A DNA stretch of 64,000 nucleotides from JAAGZL01 sp050290785 (lineage in GTDB: Bacteria; Pseudomonadota; Gammaproteobacteria; Chromatiales; Chromatiaceae), in the NCBI GenBank assembly GCA_050290785.1, contig JBNKIR010000054.1, positions 1 to 64,000 of the forward strand, read 5' to 3'. Below, piece after piece: positions 59,200-64,000 of the stretch. The notes beneath the pieces were generated by a model that searched no databases, was not told the origin of the DNA, and saw only the letters and a program-made list of their open reading frames with translations. The stretch's first letter is position 1. Each line of letters starts with the position of its first letter. A program made the translations under genes and the position numbers.

Positions 59200-61488
59200 A
59201 TGGTTCAGAACCAGAATAGGGTAGGAGTGCGTCAAAACAGGCGTCTGCGTGAAGGCGTCATGTTGCTTATGCTCGCCATTTCGGCCTATCTATTGATCTC
59301 TCTATTTACCTTCTCCCCCCTGGATCCAGGTTGGTCCTATACCGGTGAGCACAAACAGGTGTTGAATGCCGGTGGTCCGGTCGGGGCTTGGTTTGCAGAT
59401 GTATTCTTAAACCTGTTTGGTTTTTTCGCCTATATATTCCCATTCATGTTCGCCTGGGGCACATGGCTCATCCTCTATCAGGGCGATCCGGATGAACCCT
59501 TGAATCTGGCCGTTATGATCATGCGGGCCTTGGGTTTTATTCTGACGCTGACCTGCGGCAGCACACTCTCATCCATGCATGTGTCAGACTTCAACATACC
59601 GTTTCCCACGGGGACAGGTGGCATACTGGGTGCGTTTTTGAAGGTGCAGATGATAGAGATCTTCAGTTCCACCGGAGGCAGTCTGCTTCTGGTGGCACTT
59701 TTCCTCAGTGGTGTAACCCTGTTTACCGGTGTCTCCTGGTTTACCGTGATGGATAGGATAGGTGAGTTTACCCTGAGTCTATTTGACCGAGGTTACCGTC
59801 TCTATGAGGATCTGATGGACAAGCAGAAGGCCAACGAGGTAAAGCGCCAGCGCCAGGAGGCCCTTAAGTTTGAACAGAAGAGGCAGGTAAACAGAAAGCC
59901 GCCAAAGATCGAACCGGTAATCCGGGATATAAAACCTAGCGTGAGGAGCGAGAAAGAGAAACAGGTGCCCCTGTTTGCCAAGGACCATGAAGGTGAGTTG
60001 CCTCCCTTGGCGCTTCTGGATCAGGTAAAGAAGAGCGAGGCCGGCTACACCAAAGAGGCCCTGGAGGCGATCTCCAGGCTGGTAGAGATCAAACTGCGTG
60101 ATTTTGGTATCGACGTCGAGGTGGTTGCGGTTTATCCGGGTCCAGTAGTCACCCTGTTTGAACTGCAACTGGCGCCCGGGCTCAAGGTGAGCCGTATCAC
60201 AAATCTGTCCAAGGACCTGGCCCGGGCCCTGTCCACAACCAGTGTGCGCGTGGTTGAGGTGATACCGGGAAAGTCAGTCGTTGGTCTGGAGATACCGAAC
60301 GAACACAGAGAGATGGTCTATCTGAGCGAGGTACTGAAATCAGAGGCCTACGATAAGGCAAAATCTCCACTCACCATGGCATTGGGGAAGAACATTTCCG
60401 GCGAGCCCCAGGTGGCCGATCTGGGCAAGATGCCGCACGTGTTGATCGCCGGTACTACCGGAGCCGGTAAGTCGGTGGCCATAAACGCCATGATCCTGAG
60501 TATCCTCTACAAGGCCAAACCAGAGGATGTGCGCATGATCATGGTGGACCCCAAGATGCTGGAGCTGTCGGTCTATGAGGGGATACCACACCTGCTGACA
60601 CCGGTTGTTACTGACATGAAGGAGGCAGCAAACGCCTTGCGCTGGTGCGTGATGGAGATGGAGCAACGCTTCCGCTTTATGGCCTCGATAGGTGTGCGGA
60701 ATCTCGCGGGTTACAACAAGAAGATCAGGGATGCGGAAAAGGAGGGCAAACAGCTACCCAATCCCCTCTATCGCCGGGACCTGCCTGAGGGGCAGGAGCA
60801 GACCCAGGAGGAGTTTCTGCAACCACTCCCTTATATCGTTGTCATAATCGACGAATTGGCCGATATGATGATGGTGGTCGGTAAGAAGGTGGAGGAGCTG
60901 ATCGCACGTCTGGCCCAGAAGGCCCGTGCAGCAGGGGTGCATCTGCTGCTGGCCACCCAGAGACCATCTGTGGATGTGATCACCGGACTGATCAAGGCGA
61001 ATATCCCGAGCAGGATCGCGTTTCAGGTATCGTCCCGCATAGATTCACGTACCATCCTGGATCAGATGGGGGCGGAGCATCTGCTGGGGCATGGAGACAT
61101 GCTCTATCTGCCGCCTGGCACCTCTATTCCGCAGCGCATACACGGCGCCTTTGTGGACGATAACGAGGTGCACAGGGTGGTAAAGCACCTGAAAGAGATG
61201 GGTGAGCCGGACTATATCGATGATATCCTGCACGGCAGTGTCGACACCGCATCTGAGATGTCTCCGGACGGCAGCAATGTGGAAGATGCAGATCCTCTCT
61301 ACGATGAGGCGGTACGAATCGTCACTGAAAGCAGACGTGCGTCCATTTCAGGTGTACAAAGACGTCTCAAGATAGGTTACAACCGGGCTGCACGCATGAT
61401 AGAAGAGATGGAAAGAGTAGGTATTGTCGGTCCACCAGAATCAAACGGCAGCAGGCAGGTTTTGGCTCCACCACCACCAGAGGTATAA
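59200..61488 (+). CDS. ftsK: DNA translocase FtsK
   Basis: ATG at 59200 is chosen because it starts just before the first transmembrane helix; TTG at 59134 and GTG at 59182 are alternatives, none with a strong ribosome-binding site. The protein is about 762 residues. Four or five N-terminal helices anchor it at the septum, followed by a shorter linker than in E. coli. The motor domain has Walker A GTTGAGKS and the later YIVVIIDELADMMM (Walker B). The C-terminal gamma winged helix is SISGVQRRLKIGYNRAARMIEEME. FtsK pumps DNA toward dif for chromosome dimer resolution. lolA starts 2 bp after its stop. Confidence 0.96.
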   Translation: MVQNQNRVGVRQNRRLREGVMLLMLAISAYLLISLFTFSPLDPGWSYTGEHKQVLNAGGPVGAWFADVFLNLFGFFAYIFPFMFAWGTWLILYQGDPDEPLNLAVMIMRALGFILTLTCGSTLSSMHVSDFNIPFPTGTGGILGAFLKVQMIEIFSSTGGSLLLVALFLSGVTLFTGVSWFTVMDRIGEFTLSLFDRGYRLYEDLMDKQKANEVKRQRQEALKFEQKRQVNRKPPKIEPVIRDIKPSVRSEKEKQVPLFAKDHEGELPPLALLDQVKKSEAGYTKEALEAISRLVEIKLRDFGIDVEVVAVYPGPVVTLFELQLAPGLKVSRITNLSKDLARALSTTSVRVVEVIPGKSVVGLEIPNEHREMVYLSEVLKSEAYDKAKSPLTMALGKNISGEPQVADLGKMPHVLIAGTTGAGKSVAINAMILSILYKAKPEDVRMIMVDPKMLELSVYEGIPHLLTPVVTDMKEAANALRWCVMEMEQRFRFMASIGVRNLAGYNKKIRDAEKEGKQLPNPLYRRDLPEGQEQTQEEFLQPLPYIVVIIDELADMMMVVGKKVEELIARLAQKARAAGVHLLLATQRPSVDVITGLIKANIPSRIAFQVSSRIDSRTILDQMGAEHLLGHGDMLYLPPGTSIPQRIHGAFVDDNEVHRVVKHLKEMGEPDYIDDILHGSVDTASEMSPDGSNVEDADPLYDEAVRIVTESRRASISGVQRRLKIGYNRAARMIEEMERVGIVGPPESNGSRQVLAPPPPEV

Positions 61489-61489
61489 G

Positions 61490-62119
61490 ATGAAGTTACA
61501 AAAATTAATTATCGTGATCCTGGCGCTGTCAGTGTCCCAGATGGCAACAGCTGGGGCGGGGAGGGCACGCCTGGATAAACTCCTGCGGGATACCAAATCG
61601 GTAAAGGCGAATTTCACTCAGACCGTCATCTCCAAATCCAGGGACAGCGCGGCCCATGCCCAGGGTGTGCTCTATATCAAGCGTCCAAAATACTTTCGCT
61701 GGGATTATCAGGTGCCATACAAGCAGAATATCATCGCCGATGGTACTCGGGTGTGGGTATGGGAACCTGACATTGAGCAGGTCAGCACCATGATGCAGGA
61801 TGCCGCACTCAAGGGGACCCCTGCAGTGGCCCTGATGGGTGGTGAAAAGATAGATAAGGAGTTCACGGTTAAAGAGCTGAAGCGGAAATTCAATCTGGAT
61901 TGGGTGCAACTGATCCCAAAGGATAAAGATGCCCAGTTTACCAAGATCACATTAGGCCTGGACAGTAAGGGGCTTAAGCTCATGGAGATGGAGTCGAAGA
62001 GTGGACAGGTGTCCAGATTTCACTTTACGGAGATAGTAAACAACGCCAAGTTCCCCAAGGACCATTTCAAGTTCACGCCTCCGGCCAGTTACAACAACTA
62101 TATCAATCTGCCTAAATGA
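61490..62119 (+). CDS. lolA: Outer-membrane lipoprotein carrier protein LolA
   Basis: ATG at 61490 has an AGAGG site upstream and gives a 209-residue secreted protein with a signal peptide (about 1-22). The mature protein shows KANFTQTVISKSRDSAAHAQGVLYIKRPKYFRWDYQ, the family hallmark, with the half-open beta barrel that holds lipoprotein acyl chains in the periplasm. It works between LolCDE and LolB. It lies between ftsK and rarA, the order common in Gammaproteobacteria. Confidence 0.95.
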   Translation: MKLQKLIIVILALSVSQMATAGAGRARLDKLLRDTKSVKANFTQTVISKSRDSAAHAQGVLYIKRPKYFRWDYQVPYKQNIIADGTRVWVWEPDIEQVSTMMQDAALKGTPAVALMGGEKIDKEFTVKELKRKFNLDWVQLIPKDKDAQFTKITLGLDSKGLKLMEMESKSGQVSRFHFTEIVNNAKFPKDHFKFTPPASYNNYINLPK

Positions 62120-62131
62120 TACTGAGTTCGA

Positions 62132-63487
62132 ATGACCACCAGCGATCTCTTCTCTCAATCAGATAATGAGGGTCTGAGACCGCTGGCGGACCGCATGCGC
62201 CCGCGCACCGTCGGGGAGTTCCAGGGCCAGGTGCACATAATGGGCGACGACAAGCCGTTGCGTGCCGCTATCGAGTCTGACCGTCTGCATTCAATGATCT
62301 TCTGGGGGCCACCCGGTACAGGCAAGACCACCCTGGCCCGTCTTATAGCCCATCACTCCGGAGCCCAGTTTCTCAGCCTGTCTGCGGTCCTGGCCGGGGT
62401 CAAGGACATCCGTGCGGCCGTGGAGCAGGCCAGACAGGCGCGCCAGGTGGAGGATCGCCCCACCATCCTGTTCATCGATGAGGTGCATCGCTTTAACAAG
62501 TCCCAACAGGACGCCTTTCTGCCCCACGTGGAGGATGGGACCGTGGTGTTCATAGGCGCCACTACGGAAAATCCTTCCTTCGAGCTGAATAACGCCCTGC
62601 TATCCAGGGCCCGTATCTATGTCCTCAAGAGCCTGGGTGTGGAGGAGTTGGAGCAGATCCTTCTGGCTGCGATGCATGATCAGGAACATGGACTGGGTGA
62701 GAGGGGGCTGGATATAGATACCTGCTCAATCCGTCTGATCGCTGAGGCCGCGGACGGTGATGCCAGACGGGCGCTGAACCTGCTGGAGATATCTGCCGAC
62801 CTAAGCACTGGAGAGCATATTTCTGAAGATACGGTAAGGGAGGTGGTCTCGGGCAGTGTCAGACGCTTTGACAAGGGCGGAGACGCCTTCTATGAGCAGA
62901 TCTCGGCCCTGCACAAGAGTGTACGCGGCTCCAATCCGGATGCCGCGCTTTACTGGCTCTGCCGCATGCTGGATGGTGGCTGTGACCCACTGTATATCGC
63001 ACGCAGAGTGGTGCGTATGGCGTCAGAGGATATCGGCAACGCCGACCCCAGGGCCCTGGCCATCGCATTGGATGCCTGGGAGACCCAGGAGCGACTGGGA
63101 TCACCGGAGGGGGAACTGGCCGTAGCCCAGGCGGTGGTCTATATGGCCTGCGCCGCCAAGAGCAACGCGGTCTATGTGGCCTTCAATGCCGCCATGTCCG
63201 ACGCCAGAGAGCACGGATCACTGGAAGTTCCGGTACACCTGCGCAATGCCCCAACCAAGATGATGAAGGAGTTGGGATACGGCAGGGAGTACCGCTATGC
63301 CCATGATGAACCTGGGGCCTATGCCGCGGGTGAGACCTATTTTCCGGAAGGGATGGGCGAACCAAACTATTACCGGCCGGTGGAGCGCGGTCTTGAGATC
63401 AAGATAAGGGAGAAGATGGAACGTCTGCGTGCCAGTGATCTGGCAGCCAGGGCAGGTGAGGATGCATCCCGGGACAGATCGGGTTAG
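62132..63487 (+). CDS. rarA: Replication-associated recombination protein RarA
   Basis: The 451-residue AAA+ protein (also MgsA) acts at stalled forks. Walker A is GPPGTGKT, Walker B ILFIDEVHRF, and sensor 1 FIGATTENPSFELNNALLSR. The C-terminal part holds the tetramerisation and LAxRIVRMASEDIGNADPRAL-like segment (RRVVRMASEDIGNADP). An 11-nt gap separates it from lolA. The next gene in many relatives is serS, but here crcB comes first. Confidence 0.96.
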   Translation: MTTSDLFSQSDNEGLRPLADRMRPRTVGEFQGQVHIMGDDKPLRAAIESDRLHSMIFWGPPGTGKTTLARLIAHHSGAQFLSLSAVLAGVKDIRAAVEQARQARQVEDRPTILFIDEVHRFNKSQQDAFLPHVEDGTVVFIGATTENPSFELNNALLSRARIYVLKSLGVEELEQILLAAMHDQEHGLGERGLDIDTCSIRLIAEAADGDARRALNLLEISADLSTGEHISEDTVREVVSGSVRRFDKGGDAFYEQISALHKSVRGSNPDAALYWLCRMLDGGCDPLYIARRVVRMASEDIGNADPRALAIALDAWETQERLGSPEGELAVAQAVVYMACAAKSNAVYVAFNAAMSDAREHGSLEVPVHLRNAPTKMMKELGYGREYRYAHDEPGAYAAGETYFPEGMGEPNYYRPVERGLEIKIREKMERLRASDLAARAGEDASRDRSG

Positions 63488-63551
63488 CCCTCTCGTCCTT
63501 AATCCGCTCAGGGTGTAGAATGCCTATTTTTTAACTGGGGGGCCTGGACAG

Positions 63552-63926
63552 GTGCTACATACCATTGCCATAGCCGCAGGCGGTGCCGTCGGGGCCCTAT
63601 TGCGATTCTGGACATCCAACGGGGTATACGCATTGCTGGGAAGGGGTTTCCCCTATGGTACCCTGTCGGTGAATGTCATCGGCTCCCTGGCCATGGGCTT
63701 CCTCTATGTGATGTTCCTGGAACGTATGGCAGTTGGTCCTGAGGTGAGGGCGGCCCTCCTGGTAGGGTTGTTAGGTGCCTTTACCACATTCTCCACCTTC
63801 TCTATCGAGACCCTGAATCTGATTGAGCAGGCGGAATTTACCAAGGCATTGCTGAATATGGTCATAAGCGTGGTGGGATGTGTGATAGCGGCCTGGATAG
63901 GACTAAAGATCGGGAGGCAGATATGA
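63552..63926 (+). CDS. crcB: Fluoride ion channel CrcB/Fluc
   Basis: The 124-residue protein has four transmembrane helices. The signature YGTLSVNVIGSLAMGFL includes the asparagine of the pore, and GLLGAFTTFSTFSIE contains the Phe-box and Ser/Thr stack of the Fluc family. It starts at GTG and exports fluoride. I found no fluoride riboswitch motif in the short 64-bp upstream gap. The stop overlaps the next ATG by 4 nt. Confidence 0.95.
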   Translation: MLHTIAIAAGGAVGALLRFWTSNGVYALLGRGFPYGTLSVNVIGSLAMGFLYVMFLERMAVGPEVRAALLVGLLGAFTTFSTFSIETLNLIEQAEFTKALLNMVISVVGCVIAAWIGLKIGRQI

Positions 63927-64000
63927 ATACTCTGGATGTCACCATGGTGCGTATCTATCTGAATGAAGGCCAGGGGCAGATGGAAAAACTGATGCAGTTG
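63923..64000 (+). CDS. DUF190-family protein, 3' partial
   Basis: The frame begins at ATG overlapping the crcB stop and runs out of the window after 26 codons. The visible sequence MNTLDVTMVRIYLNEGQGQM resembles DUF190, in which MVRIYL-x-E starts a PII-like ferredoxin fold. DUF190 genes often accompany crcB and may help in fluoride tolerance, though their role is not settled. The remainder lies outside the window. Confidence 0.6.
   Translation, partial: MNTLDVTMVRIYLNEGQGQMEKLMQL

Noticed and set aside
63488..63551. Fluoride riboswitch before crcB
   Set aside because: The 64-bp gap lacks the conserved GATGG/CCGCC pieces of the crcB motif.
1..64000. tRNA, rRNA, tmRNA, CRISPR array, insertion sequence, prophage
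   Set aside because: No cloverleaf T-loop signature, repeat-spacer array, transposase or integrase gene was recognised on either strand by reading; a dedicated search was not possible.

Overview
The window looks like chromosomal DNA of a free-living or symbiotic sulfur-oxidising gammaproteobacterium. Gene order matches the Pseudomonas/Escherichia core at several places: hrcA-grpE-dnaK-dnaJ-dapB, smc-zipA-ligA, trpS-scpA-scpB-rluB, and clpS-clpA-infA-bpt-aat-trxB-ftsK-lolA-rarA. The respiratory and sulfur genes (a five-haem cytochrome, a c4-type cytochrome, DsrE-like, TusA and an SQR-like flavoprotein) point to Chromatiales/Sedimenticola-like sulfur oxidisers; that placement is inference. No rRNA, tRNA, CRISPR array, insertion sequence or prophage was seen.

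Region 1-13.5 kb. A partial HisA/HisF-like TIM-barrel gene, a catalytically dead exported rhodanese and a five-haem cytochrome c are tightly coupled. They are followed by a PhnD-type periplasmic binding protein, a sensor kinase and a sigma-54 response regulator that together look like a split TtrS/TtrR-type sensor. Next come a DUF2269 membrane protein with a Crp/Fnr-like regulator, an orphan FliK-like/FlhB-C-terminal pair behind a sigma-28-like promoter, and a membrane-anchored pentapeptide-repeat protein. The complete AmmeMemoRadiSam system (AMMECR1, Memo, radical SAM) follows; its biochemical role is, to my knowledge, unresolved. bamE and fur then diverge from a short region with an 8-bp perfect inverted repeat.

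Region 13.5-25.8 kb. recN and nadK lie on the minus strand. The heat-shock operon hrcA-grpE-dnaK-dnaJ carries a sigma-70 promoter with a CIRCE-like operator ahead of hrcA and a near-consensus sigma-32 promoter ahead of dnaK. dapB, a second FliK-like gene, lapA-lapB and pyrF follow.

Region 25.9-46.1 kb. There are two proteins with VPLPA/PEP-CTERM sorting signals, a BA14K-like secreted protein, smpB, an NSS-family transporter joined to ratA-rnfH, a nucleotide-sugar dehydrogenase/epimerase pair, queF, and smc-zipA-ligA. A four-gene sulfur-transfer operon (DsrE-like, TusA, SQR-like, DUF1641) is followed by a small unknown gene, a dihaem cytochrome and YciI.

Region 46.1-64 kb. PHP phosphoesterase, YciO, M50 protease, trpS, scpA, scpB, rluB and an EndoIII-like glycosylase are followed by a cold-shock gene with a long leader. 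A full N-degron set (clpS, clpA, bpt, aat) surrounds infA. A PilZ protein, trxB, ftsK, lolA, rarA, crcB and the start of a DUF190 gene close the window.
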